From NCBI GenBank assembly GCA_016929775.1, contig JAFGIE010000064.1, positions 1 to 47,340 of the forward strand: 47,340 bases of DNA, in the 5' to 3' direction. A program made the position numbers and the translations under genes. Of the stretch, positions 1-6,941 are shown piece by piece (the stretch's first letter is position 1; each line of letters opens with the position of its first letter). Source of the stretch: Anaerolineae bacterium (GTDB lineage Bacteria > Chloroflexota > Anaerolineae > JAFGEY01). A model generated the notes under the pieces. The model saw only the letters and a list, made by a program, of their open reading frames with translations, had not been told where the DNA came from and ran no database searches.

Positions 1-14
1 CAGCAGAAAACCGT

Positions 15-43
15 TTGACACGCAGCCCTCTCGATGGTATAAT
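15..43 (+). promoter_or_regulatory. sigma-70-type promoter of padR
   Basis: Exact -35 TTGACA at 15-20, a 17-bp spacer and exact -10 TATAAT at 38-43, preceded by TG at 35-36, giving an extended -10. Transcription should begin near 50, which excludes the upstream in-frame ATG at 15 and supports translation from the ATG at 75. Confidence 0.85.
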
Positions 44-64
44 ATACCAAACTGATATATATCA
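36..64. promoter_or_regulatory. twin palindromic operator candidate over padR promoter
   Basis: Two adjacent perfect inverted repeats are visible: GGTATA-A-TATACC at 36-48, which covers the -10, and TGATATATATCA at 53-64, just past the expected transcription start. PadR proteins are dimers that often bind AT-rich palindromes in their own promoters, so autorepression is the likely role (inference). Confidence 0.6.
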
Positions 65-74
65 CACGAGAAAG

Positions 75-638
75 ATGGCTGCTGGATCCGATAGTTTCCG
101 CTACTTCATACTGGGCCTACTCGTCGGGCGCCCCATGTCTGGCTATGACATCAAGCAGACGATGAAGCGCCTGAGCGGGTTGCTGGGCAGCCCAAGCTTC
201 GGCGCGATCTATCCCGCGCTGCACGCGCTGCTGGAGGACGGGCTCGTCACGGTGGCGGTCGAGGCACGCTCCGATCGCCCGCCGCGCAAGACGTACAGCC
301 TGACCGATGACGGCAGGCGCGCGCTGCAGATGTGGGTGGCACAGCCGGACAATGCGAACGGCAGCATACGCGCGTTCGTCATGCGGTTGATTCTGGTCGG
401 GGACCACGACCGGGAGGCGCTGACCGCTCACCTGCAGCAGCGTCGCGAGATCGTCGCCGCCCACCGCTCTGCCCTGGAGACCGCGGATGGGGATGGCGAA
501 GGCGAAGGCGGACCAGGACAGCGGCTTGCGACAGCATATGGGTTGGCGACAGCCGATGCCGAACTCAACTGGCTGGACGCCACATTGGCCCGATTGTCCA
601 TCGATCCGGATCAGGATCCGACGGGACCGGCGACCTGA
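75..638 (+). CDS. PadR family transcriptional regulator
   Basis: A 187-residue regulator. Residues about 8-80 form the PadR winged helix (YFILGLL, MSGYDIKQ, FGAIYPALHALLEDGLV, the wing RKTYSLTDDGR). The C-terminal part, roughly 90-180, looks like the helical Vir_act_alpha_C dimerisation region, with an acidic glycine-rich insert (DGDGEGEGG). I start it at the ATG at 75 because the promoter ends inside the longer frame that begins at 15. Palindromes on the -10 and start site suggest it represses itself. PadR proteins usually also control a neighbouring efflux or stress gene, but none is visible upstream in the window. The ligand cannot be read from sequence. Confidence 0.88.
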   Translation: MAAGSDSFRYFILGLLVGRPMSGYDIKQTMKRLSGLLGSPSFGAIYPALHALLEDGLVTVAVEARSDRPPRKTYSLTDDGRRALQMWVAQPDNANGSIRAFVMRLILVGDHDREALTAHLQQRREIVAAHRSALETADGDGEGEGGPGQRLATAYGLATADAELNWLDATLARLSIDPDQDPTGPAT

Positions 639-820
639 GGAGGAACCAAGGCGCACCACTGGGCGCAGTAGGCGCGCCCACCACGCTCGATCTGCCTGTG
701 TTTGGTTGCTCGCTGCATGAGGACCTGGCTCCTGCCGAGGGACGTGTCGTGAGATCGGCAAGTAGCGGGTCCTTTTGTGCTCTATGGAGAGGGCTGGGAA
801 GGGCCGTGAACGAGAAGGCA

Positions 821-1147
821 ATGACGATTCAAGATGAACTGACGAAAATCAAAGAACAGATCGCCAAGCTCGAGCAGTCCCTCGAGGACAAGCCCGACTA
901 TGGCCTCGGGCAGGGCGATCCGGCTATCGTGCGTTGGGAAATGAACCATGCCCTGCTCGAGCAGAGCCGAGAACGAGCGGCGAGTCTCGAGCAAGCACTT
1001 TCCCGGATCAACAAGGGTACCTATGGCATCTGTGAGCGGTGTGGTCAGCCGATCCACCCCGATCGGCTGGCGGTGCTGCCTGGCGTGACCACGTGTATTC
1101 GCTGTGCGCGCGGAGAACAGCACAAGCGCACCCAGCAGAGGGAGTGA
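821..1147 (+). CDS. TraR/DksA-type zinc finger protein
   Basis: A 108-residue protein with a coiled-coil N-terminal half (DELTKIKEQIAKLEQSLED, then LLEQSRERAASLEQALSRI) and a C-terminal four-cysteine zinc finger: CERC, about 17 residues, CIRC. This is the DksA/TraR layout. Such proteins enter the RNA polymerase secondary channel and change initiation at rRNA and stress promoters, though short Gram-positive members (YteA-like) are poorly characterised. The DksA coiled-coil tip acidic pair is not obvious here. A GTG at 806 is an equally possible start, adding five residues. It directly precedes rpsU. The 182-bp gap after padR has no clear promoter or terminator. Confidence 0.85.
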   Translation: MTIQDELTKIKEQIAKLEQSLEDKPDYGLGQGDPAIVRWEMNHALLEQSRERAASLEQALSRINKGTYGICERCGQPIHPDRLAVLPGVTTCIRCARGEQHKRTQQRE

Positions 1148-1149
1148 GG

Positions 1150-1170
1150 AAAGGAGGTGAGCAGACATTG
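1150..1170 (+). promoter_or_regulatory. strong ribosome binding site deciding the rpsU TTG start
   Basis: AAAGGAGGTGA at 1150-1160 is a full anti-16S match placed seven bases before a TTG codon at 1168. It fixes the start of rpsU and excludes the longer open frame that begins at 1039. Confidence 0.85.
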
Positions 1171-1377
1171 ACCAAAGTCGTACTTCGACAAGGAGAGTCT
1201 CCAGAGAGCCTGCTCAGGCGGTTCCGGAAGCGCGTAGCCCGGGATCGCGTGCTGAGCGAAGCAAAGCGTAAGCGCTACTTTGTCTCCAAGAGCGAGCAGC
1301 GGCGGATCGCTGCCCGCAAGGCGAAGCGCCGTGAGCGGAAACGCCTGTGGCGACAGGAGCGCAGAGAGAACAGATAA
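1168..1377 (+). CDS. rpsU: 30S ribosomal protein S21
   Basis: A 69-residue, very basic protein of the S21 family: TKVVLRQGESPESLLRRFRKRV at the N-terminus, then a long arginine/lysine helix (RRIAARKAKRRERKRLWRQERR). S21 sits on the 30S platform next to the 16S 3' end and helps initiation. Translation begins at a TTG with one of the best Shine-Dalgarno sequences in the window. It lies 20 bp after the DksA-like gene and 71 bp before rpsA, so the four genes probably form one transcript. Its basic tail is about as long as in other S21 proteins. Confidence 0.93.
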   Translation: MTKVVLRQGESPESLLRRFRKRVARDRVLSEAKRKRYFVSKSEQRRIAARKAKRRERKRLWRQERRENR

Positions 1378-1448
1378 CGACGGCCCTGCTACGACCGGGG
1401 CCTCCGGGTCGCCTGCCGGACCCACCAAGAAGTGAGGCACGCACAACG

Positions 1449-2591
1449 ATGTCTGGGCAAGAGGAGCAGCAGGAGCAAGAGCCCGGAACGGCTCTGGAGC
1501 AGTTCACCGCCTGGATCGAGGCGGACTATGACTATGAGCGCCTGAGCCGCGGCGAGATCCGCGAAGCGAAGATCCTCCAGATCGACGACGCGCAGGTCGT
1601 CGTCGACCTGGGCGTCAAGCGGGACGGCATCATCTTACAGCAAGACCTGGAACAGGTCGAGGCGTCGTACCGAGAGGGCCTGAAGGTGGGTGACACAGTG
1701 CCGGTGTCTGTGGTCAACGCCTCCGATGAGCACGACACGATCCTAGTGTCGCTGCGCAATGGCTTGGCCCAGCAAGACTGGTTGAGGGCCGAGCAGATGC
1801 TGGAGAACGGCGAAACAGCGGAGGCGGAGGTGATGGACACCAACCGTGGGGGCGTCGTCGTGGCGTTCGGTCGTGTGCGGGGATTCGTCCCCAACTCACA
1901 CCTGACGTCGGTGCGCCGGGGGCTGGACCGCGATCGGCTGCGCGAAGCCAAGAGCGCACTCGTCGGCAAGACACTGCACCTGTCCGTGATCGAAGTCAAC
2001 CAGAAGCGCCGTCGGCTGGTGCTTTCCGAGCGCGTCGCCAAGGAGCAGCGCCGCGAGGAGGTGATGGCACACCTCACGCCTGGCGATCAGCTCACCGGCG
2101 TCGTGTGCAACATCGTCAGCTATGGGGCCTTTGTCGACTTGGGCGGCGTGGACGGGTTGATCCACATCTCAGAGCTGGACTGGCAGCACGTCGGTCACCC
2201 CAGCGAGGTCGTCCAGCCTGGCGACGAGGTCGAGGTCTATGTGCTGTCGGTCGACCACGAGCGGAACCGCATTGCGCTGAGCCGCAAGCGTCTGCTGCCC
2301 GATCCGTGGCCCCTGGTCATGCAGCAGATCAACGAGGGCGACGTGATCCAGGGCACGATCACCAACACCGTCGACTTTGGCGCATTCGTGGACGTAGGCG
2401 AGGGCATCGAGGGCCTGGTGCACATCTCGCAGATCCCGGGCGCGGCACAGGCCCTGCAGTTCCTGGCGCGAGGACAAGAGGTCATGGTCCGCGTGCTGCG
2501 CATCGACAACGAACGGCAGCGGATCTCATTGGCCCTGGAGGGGACGCCGGAGCAGTCCCCGCTAGACGAGAGCAGCCAAGAGAACACATGA
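1449..2591 (+). CDS. rpsA: 30S ribosomal protein S1
   Basis: A 380-residue protein with an acidic glutamine/glutamate-rich start (SGQEEQQEQEPG) followed by four S1 RNA-binding repeats at about 40-115, 120-195, 205-280 and 290-365. The last two are the most canonical (GVVCNIVSYGAFVDLGGVDGLIHISEL and GTITNTVDFGAFVDVGEGIEGLVHISQI). Proteobacterial S1 has six repeats; four is usual in Gram-positive-type lineages. S1 binds mRNA and the ribosome during initiation. I start at the ATG at 1449; the longer frame from 1347 reads back into rpsU. Its stop overlaps the carD start (ATGA), pointing to translational coupling. Confidence 0.9.
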   Translation: MSGQEEQQEQEPGTALEQFTAWIEADYDYERLSRGEIREAKILQIDDAQVVVDLGVKRDGIILQQDLEQVEASYREGLKVGDTVPVSVVNASDEHDTILVSLRNGLAQQDWLRAEQMLENGETAEAEVMDTNRGGVVVAFGRVRGFVPNSHLTSVRRGLDRDRLREAKSALVGKTLHLSVIEVNQKRRRLVLSERVAKEQRREEVMAHLTPGDQLTGVVCNIVSYGAFVDLGGVDGLIHISELDWQHVGHPSEVVQPGDEVEVYVLSVDHERNRIALSRKRLLPDPWPLVMQQINEGDVIQGTITNTVDFGAFVDVGEGIEGLVHISQIPGAAQALQFLARGQEVMVRVLRIDNERQRISLALEGTPEQSPLDESSQENT

Positions 2592-3097
2592 ACACATTCA
2601 ACGTAGGCGACAAGATCGTGCATCCCAGCCACGGGGCGGGCGTGGTGACCGAGATCAAGGAGATCCAGTTCTTCGGGGCGAATGGGAAGCGGTACTACTC
2701 GATCGAGTTGGTGAGCGAACCGGGCACAGTGGTGATGGTCCCGATCCGCGACACCGAAAAGGTTGGCCTGCGGCATCCGGTCCCGACAGCACAGCTCAGC
2801 CGGGTCTGGCACCAGCTGCGCGCCACCCCGCAGACGCTGCCCTCCGACCACAACGAGCGCTACAGGATCGTGCGCGAAAAGCTGGACGACGGCGACGTGA
2901 TGCAGATCGCCGAGATCTTGCGCGATCTATGGTGGAAGGACCACGCGATCCGCAGGCTGACGAGCGAAGGCAAGCGCCTCTACGACCGAGGCATGCGACT
3001 GCTCGCCAGCGAGGTCGCCGTGGTACAGGACAGCGCCCTAACCGACGCAGAGGCACAGATCTCGGACATGCTAGACACACAGGCCAACCGGGACTAG
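2588..3097 (+). CDS. carD: CarD/CdnL-type RNA polymerase-binding regulator
   Basis: A 169-residue CarD family protein. Residues 1-60 are the Tudor-like RNA polymerase interaction domain (FNVGDKIVHPSHGAGVVTEI, KRYYSIELV, VMVPIRDTEKVGLR). The rest is the helical C-terminal domain (VREKLDDGDVMQIAEILRDLWW, KRLYDRGMRLLASE), including tryptophans of the kind that contact the upstream edge of the transcription bubble. CarD binds the RNA polymerase beta subunit and stabilises open complexes, notably at rRNA promoters. The ATGA overlap with rpsA places it with S1, S21 and a DksA-like protein. Its stop lies one base from that of the convergent PAC2 gene. Confidence 0.92.
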   Translation: MNTFNVGDKIVHPSHGAGVVTEIKEIQFFGANGKRYYSIELVSEPGTVVMVPIRDTEKVGLRHPVPTAQLSRVWHQLRATPQTLPSDHNERYRIVREKLDDGDVMQIAEILRDLWWKDHAIRRLTSEGKRLYDRGMRLLASEVAVVQDSALTDAEAQISDMLDTQANRD

Positions 3098-3098
3098 C

Positions 3099-4019
3099 CT
3101 ACTCGTCGAACAGACCGCGCAGCTCCCGCTGCCAGACATCGCCAAACGGCAGATAGGGCTGCTCCTCGAAATCGCTGGTCAGCTTTTCGATATAGTTGCG
3201 CACCGCAAGCTCGGGCGAGTCGCGCTCCAGCTCTGCGATCTGCGCATCCACCCACTCGATCAACGCATCGGCCTGCGCCCGCAGCTCCGAGAGGTCAAGC
3301 CCCAGTTCGAGCATGTGGTTCAGCCGGAGCAGGAGATCGTACCACGCCTTGAGGTCCCGCTCGATCTTGATCCCGGCAAACTCGGCAGCGAGGTCGGTGA
3401 GGTCATAGAACGGGACCATGCCATACAGGGCAACCAGCTCGATGTCCCGCTCCTCGGCACGGTGCGCCAACCAGGTGCCGATACTGGCGCCGCCCCGGTA
3501 GTTGGAGAGACTCAGCGCAAATCGAGCCAGGTCCGGCTTGATGCGCGGCAGGCTGTACACGCACGAGACCTGGCGATCGCGGTCGTAGGGCACGGCGCCG
3601 TACACCCCGGCGACGACGGCGATCCGGCGGACGCCCAGCGTCTGCGCCACGTCGAGCACCGCATCGACATAGCGAGCGGCATTGCGATGTGGCTCCTCCC
3701 CGCGCAGGATCACCAGGCCCTTTTCCGCCGTACCGGCATAGTAGATCTCGTTCTCGCGCGAGCGCAACCACTTGCGGTGCCCATCCACCAACTTGATCCT
3801 GGGCCGCAGCAGGTGATGCGTGCCCGGGATCTGGTACAAGTAGTAGCCCCGGTCGACGATCTCGCCGATCTTGTGCGCGCCAGTCAGCTTGATCACGTAC
3901 CTGGGCAGCGCAGAAGAGATCTCGCCGGCATCGGCCCACTGTTCCCAGCCGGCGATCATGTAGGTCTGTTGGGCGATCGGCCGTTCCCTGAGCTCGAATC
4001 GCTCGTCCATAGGATCCAT
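3099..4019 (-). CDS. PAC2 family protein
   Basis: A 306-residue protein resembling the PAC2 (proteasome assembly chaperone 2) superfamily found in actinobacteria, archaea and Chloroflexota: MIAGWEQWADAGEISSALPRYVIKLTGAHKIGEI near the N-terminus, a Rossmann-like core (VRRIAVVAGVYGAVPYDRDRQVSCVYS, IELVALYGMVPFYDL) and a helical C-terminus (LRAQADALIEWVDAQIAELERDS). Bacterial members have no established function. Starts at 4019 and 4010 are both possible. It is a single gene with its own consensus promoter, divergent from mreB and convergent with carD, with no terminator between the two stops. No proteasome gene is in the window. Confidence 0.75.
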   Translation of the reverse strand: MDPMDERFELRERPIAQQTYMIAGWEQWADAGEISSALPRYVIKLTGAHKIGEIVDRGYYLYQIPGTHHLLRPRIKLVDGHRKWLRSRENEIYYAGTAEKGLVILRGEEPHRNAARYVDAVLDVAQTLGVRRIAVVAGVYGAVPYDRDRQVSCVYSLPRIKPDLARFALSLSNYRGGASIGTWLAHRAEERDIELVALYGMVPFYDLTDLAAEFAGIKIERDLKAWYDLLLRLNHMLELGLDLSELRAQADALIEWVDAQIAELERDSPELAVRNYIEKLTSDFEEQPYLPFGDVWQRELRGLFDE

Positions 4020-4089
4020 CCAAGACAGCGATGCCCGACGGGCCTACCTGATCACAGACAGGCTCCGGACGGACTCGCCGTCGTCCAAA

Positions 4090-4113
4090 TCGCGCGCCAA
4101 CTGGGGCGCGCGA
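4090..4113 (-). other. GC-rich leader hairpin of the PAC2 gene
   Basis: TCGCGCGCC and GGCGCGCGA form a perfect 9-bp stem around a 6-base loop. In the minus-strand transcript it starts about 8 bases after the predicted start site. There is no U tract, so it reads as a 5' UTR structure. Confidence 0.45.
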
Positions 4114-4127
4114 ACGAGGTTGTGCGC

Positions 4128-4156
4128 ATTATACCTGTGCGCAAACCGCGTGTCAA
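4128..4156 (-). promoter_or_regulatory. sigma-70-type promoter of the PAC2 gene
   Basis: Read on the minus strand: exact -35 TTGACA (4156-4151), 17-bp spacer, exact -10 TATAAT (4133-4128). Transcription would begin near 4121, giving a leader of about 100 nt. Confidence 0.85.
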
Positions 4157-4215
4157 GCGTAGGTCCCTGAGTGTCAACTCTACACTAAGTGCCGATCCGC
4201 CTGCCCCGATCTGAT

Positions 4216-4243
4216 TTGAGTTCCCCGCGAGTTGTGGTATAAT
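4216..4243 (+). promoter_or_regulatory. promoter of the mre operon
   Basis: -35-like TTGAGT at 4216-4221, a 16-bp spacer, and exact -10 TATAAT at 4238-4243 with an extended TGG at 4235-4237. The predicted start is near 4250. Confidence 0.75.
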
Positions 4244-4413
4244 GTCGCGCGTGTCGTGCGTCGGTGGGCAGCGGGGAGCCAAGATCGGGAACGTCCCCCG
4301 TTGGCTGTCCAGGCGCCGGCATCCCTCTGGGTCGAGACGGGCGAGTACAGCGCCGGGCAGACGGATCGCACGCCACGCCAGAGGCGAGACGTACACGTCG
4401 TGGAGGATACTAG

Positions 4414-5487
4414 GTGGTCAACCCGCTAAACTGGCTGCTCGCGCCCTTTTCGCTGGACATCGGCATCGATCTGGGAACGGCAAACACGCTGGTCTATATC
4501 CGGAACAAGGGGATCGTGATCAACGAGCCCTCGTGGGTCGCGATAGAGACCAAGTCAAAGAAGGTCCTGGCAATCGGCAGCGAGGCGAAGGAGATGGCGG
4601 GCCGCACCCCCGCCAACATCGTCGCCATCCGTCCGCTCCGCGACGGCGTGATCTCGGAATTCGACGTCACCGAGGCGATGCTGCGCTACTTTATCCACAA
4701 GGCGCACAGCCACCTCTTGTTTGCCGCCCCCCGCCCGCGGGTCGTGGTGGGCATCCCGAGCGGAGTGACCGAGGTCGAAAAGCGCGCCGTGTACCAGGCG
4801 ACCATTTCGGCAGGCGCGAGAGAGGCGTTCTTGATCGAGGAGCCGATGGCAGCGGCGGTGGGCGCCGGGCTGCCCGTGACCGAGCCGGTCGGATCGATGG
4901 CGGTGGACGTAGGCGGCGGCACGACCGAGGTCGCCGTGTTCTCGCTCGGCGGGATCGTGATTAGCCGCTCGCTGCGCATCGCGGGCGACGAGATGGACGA
5001 GGACATCATCAACTATGCGCGGCAAAAGTACAACCTGCTGATCGGCCCGCGCATGGCCGAACGGGTCAAGATGACGATCGGGTCCGCACACCCGCTGCCT
5101 GAAGAGAAGACGATGGCTCTGCGCGGACGGAACCTGATCACGGGCCTGCCTGACTCGGTCGAGGTGAGCAGCATCGAGATCCGCGAGGCCCTGTCCAGCT
5201 CGGTCTCGTTGATCGTCGAAGCCGTGCGCGACACGCTGGACGAGACGCCGCCCGAGCTGATCTCTGACCTGATGGAACAAGGCGTCTGTCTTGCGGGCGG
5301 CGGGGCGCAGCTGCAGGGATTAGCCGAGCGGCTCTCAGAAGAGACCCGCATGCGCTGCTACACCGCAGAGGAACCGATGACGTGCGTGGCACGCGGCGCG
5401 GGCAAGGTGCTCGAAGACCTCGACCGCCTGGAAAAGATCCTGTCTTCGCTCGACCGACGCTCCACCGTCCGCCCGCGCCGCCGCTAG
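4414..5487 (+). CDS. mreB: rod shape-determining protein MreB
   Basis: A 357-residue bacterial actin of full family length. The five-part actin ATPase fold is visible: phosphate-1 loop (IGIDLGTANTLVYI, about 16-29), connect-1, phosphate-2 (VDVGGGTTEVAVFSLGG, about 164-180) and adenosine motif (LAGGGAQLQGL, about 292-302). It polymerises under the membrane and positions the elongation complex. A short N-terminal amphipathic stretch (NPLNWLLAPFSLD) could be its membrane anchor. It starts at a GTG with GGAGG seven bases upstream and heads the operon mreBCD, C39-like gene, mrdA, DUF2723 gene. Confidence 0.96.
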   Translation: MVNPLNWLLAPFSLDIGIDLGTANTLVYIRNKGIVINEPSWVAIETKSKKVLAIGSEAKEMAGRTPANIVAIRPLRDGVISEFDVTEAMLRYFIHKAHSHLLFAAPRPRVVVGIPSGVTEVEKRAVYQATISAGAREAFLIEEPMAAAVGAGLPVTEPVGSMAVDVGGGTTEVAVFSLGGIVISRSLRIAGDEMDEDIINYARQKYNLLIGPRMAERVKMTIGSAHPLPEEKTMALRGRNLITGLPDSVEVSSIEIREALSSSVSLIVEAVRDTLDETPPELISDLMEQGVCLAGGGAQLQGLAERLSEETRMRCYTAEEPMTCVARGAGKVLEDLDRLEKILSSLDRRSTVRPRRR

Positions 5488-5505
5488 GCACGTGGGAGAG
5501 ACGCC

Positions 5506-6444
5506 ATGCAGAACCTGCGCTCGCGCGCTGTGCTGCTCGGCACGCTAGGCCTGGTGATCGTACTGGGCCTGATCCTCGACGAACTGGGAGCCCTCGCGCC
5601 CGTGGAGGGCATCCTGCTCCAGCTCACGACCCCCGTGCAGCGCCTCGTCGACTCGCTCACAGAACGCGCCGTGAGCGCCAGCACCGCGCTGCGCGACTTG
5701 CGCGACCTGCGCGCCCAGAACGAGCGGCTGGAGAGCCTGGTCGACAGCCTGATGGTCGAGAACGTGCGCCTCAAGGAGGTCGAGGCGCAGAATGAGGACC
5801 TGCGGAAAAAGCTCGCGTTCAAGGAGGCGTATCCGCAGTACGTGCTCAAGGCTGCCGAGGTCCGGGGACGCGTGATCGGGTACGAGCCGAACAACTTCAT
5901 GTCGGTGCTGATCATCGACATCGGCACGCGCGACGGGATCCTGAAGGGGATGCCTGTCGTCGAAGAGCGCGGGCTGGTGGGTCACGTCCACCAGGTGGGC
6001 ACCAACTGGGCCAAGGTGCTCCTGATCGTCGATCCGTCGAGCTCTGTCGTGGTCCTCGTCCAGTCCTCGCGCGCACCGGGCGTGGTGTCGGGACACCTGG
6101 GCCAAGAGCTGATCATGGACTATATCCCGCAGGACGCGAGCATCTCTGTAGGCGATGTGATCCTGACCTCCGGTATGGGAGGCAGCTATCCCAGGCAGCT
6201 GGTCGTGGGGCAGGTCACCGAGGTCGAGCAACGAGACATCGACCCGTTCCAGCGCGCCGTCGTCTCCCCGTCCGTCAACTTTGACAAGCTGGAGACGGTG
6301 CTGGTGATCACGTCATTCGAAGCAGTGGATGTGCAAGGGGCGCTGGACGACGAGGGCGCGACGGAGGGGGAAGACACGCCAGCGGCAAAGGACACGCCGG
6401 CGGCGGATGGCACGCCGGGGGCAGAAGGCACGCCGACGCCATGA
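5506..6444 (+). CDS. mreC: rod shape-determining protein MreC
   Basis: A 312-residue protein: N-terminal membrane helix (LLGTLGLVIVLGLILDELGAL, about 8-28), a coiled coil (LRAQNERLESLVDSLMVENVRLKEVEAQNEDLRKKLAF, about 68-106), then the periplasm-side beta domains (VIGYEPNNFMSVLIIDIGTRDGILKGMPVV, SGMGGSYPRQLVVGQV). MreC links MreB to PBP2 and the cell wall enzymes outside the membrane. An unusual low-complexity tail of about 25 residues made of acidic, alanine and threonine-proline units closes the protein. The last codons overlap mreD (ATGA). Confidence 0.93.
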   Translation: MQNLRSRAVLLGTLGLVIVLGLILDELGALAPVEGILLQLTTPVQRLVDSLTERAVSASTALRDLRDLRAQNERLESLVDSLMVENVRLKEVEAQNEDLRKKLAFKEAYPQYVLKAAEVRGRVIGYEPNNFMSVLIIDIGTRDGILKGMPVVEERGLVGHVHQVGTNWAKVLLIVDPSSSVVVLVQSSRAPGVVSGHLGQELIMDYIPQDASISVGDVILTSGMGGSYPRQLVVGQVTEVEQRDIDPFQRAVVSPSVNFDKLETVLVITSFEAVDVQGALDDEGATEGEDTPAAKDTPAADGTPGAEGTPTP

Positions 6445-6941
6445 ACCAGTACGTGGCATTTCTCCTGATGTTCGCGCTCGCGCTGTTGCAGAGCACCGTC
6501 ATGCCACGCATCGCGATCCTGGGTGTGCAGCCGGACCTGGTCTTGATGGCAGTGACGTCGTGGAGCATCCTGCGTGGGCCAGAAGAGGGCATGCTGTGGG
6601 CCCTGGTGGGCGGGGTAGTGATGGACCTCTTTTCCGGGGCGCCCTTTGGCGTTTCCACGCTGGCTCTCCTGGCGGTCAGCTTTGTCTCGGGGTTCGGACC
6701 TCGGAACGTGCTGCGCCTGGACATCCTGCTGCCGATCGCCATTATCCCGCTGGCGACGCTGCTCTATCAGCTGATCACGCTTGGACTGCTGAGCATGTTG
6801 GGATGGCAGACGTCGTGGGCGGAGAGCTTGCGCCACATCGTGCTACCCAGCCTGTTGGTCAACTCGCTGGGAATGCCGATCGTCTACCTACTAGTGCGGC
6901 GCCTGCACCATCGCACAGCGAGAGAGGAGATCAGCCTGTGA
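6441..6941 (+). CDS. mreD: rod shape-determining protein MreD
   Basis: A 166-residue, almost wholly hydrophobic protein with about five membrane helices (YVAFLLMFALALLQSTVMPRIAIL, PDLVLMAVTSWSIL, MLWALVGGVVMDLFSGAPFGVSTLALLAVSF, ILLPIAIIPLATLLYQLITLGLLSML, HIVLPSLLVNSLGMPIVYLLVRRL). The motif VMDLFSGAPFG is typical of MreD. It is the membrane partner of MreC in the elongation complex. The start overlaps mreC and the stop overlaps the next gene's GTG, so the three are translationally coupled. Confidence 0.92.
   Translation: MNQYVAFLLMFALALLQSTVMPRIAILGVQPDLVLMAVTSWSILRGPEEGMLWALVGGVVMDLFSGAPFGVSTLALLAVSFVSGFGPRNVLRLDILLPIAIIPLATLLYQLITLGLLSMLGWQTSWAESLRHIVLPSLLVNSLGMPIVYLLVRRLHHRTAREEISL

Larger units (their letters stand above)
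4020..4413. other. divergent control region between the PAC2 gene and mreB
   Basis: This 394-bp stretch has no convincing gene. It holds the two divergent promoters, the PAC2 leader hairpin, a direct repeat TGTGCGCA at 4121-4128 and 4136-4143 flanking the PAC2 -10, an inverted repeat AGTGT-N7-ACACT at 4170-4186 between the promoters, and an mreB leader of about 165 nt. In that leader GCCAA near 4278 can pair with TTGGC near 4301. No known riboswitch is recognised. Confidence 0.6.

Noticed and set aside
332..820. N-terminal extension of the DksA-like frame back to 332
   Set aside because: It overlaps padR in another frame, has low-complexity Arg/Ala content and no family match; ATG or GTG near 806-821 fit the domain start.
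3315..4214. 299-residue plus-strand ORF opposite the PAC2 gene
   Set aside because: It is the antisense of a gene with clear family motifs and a consensus promoter; its composition is a GC-skew artefact.
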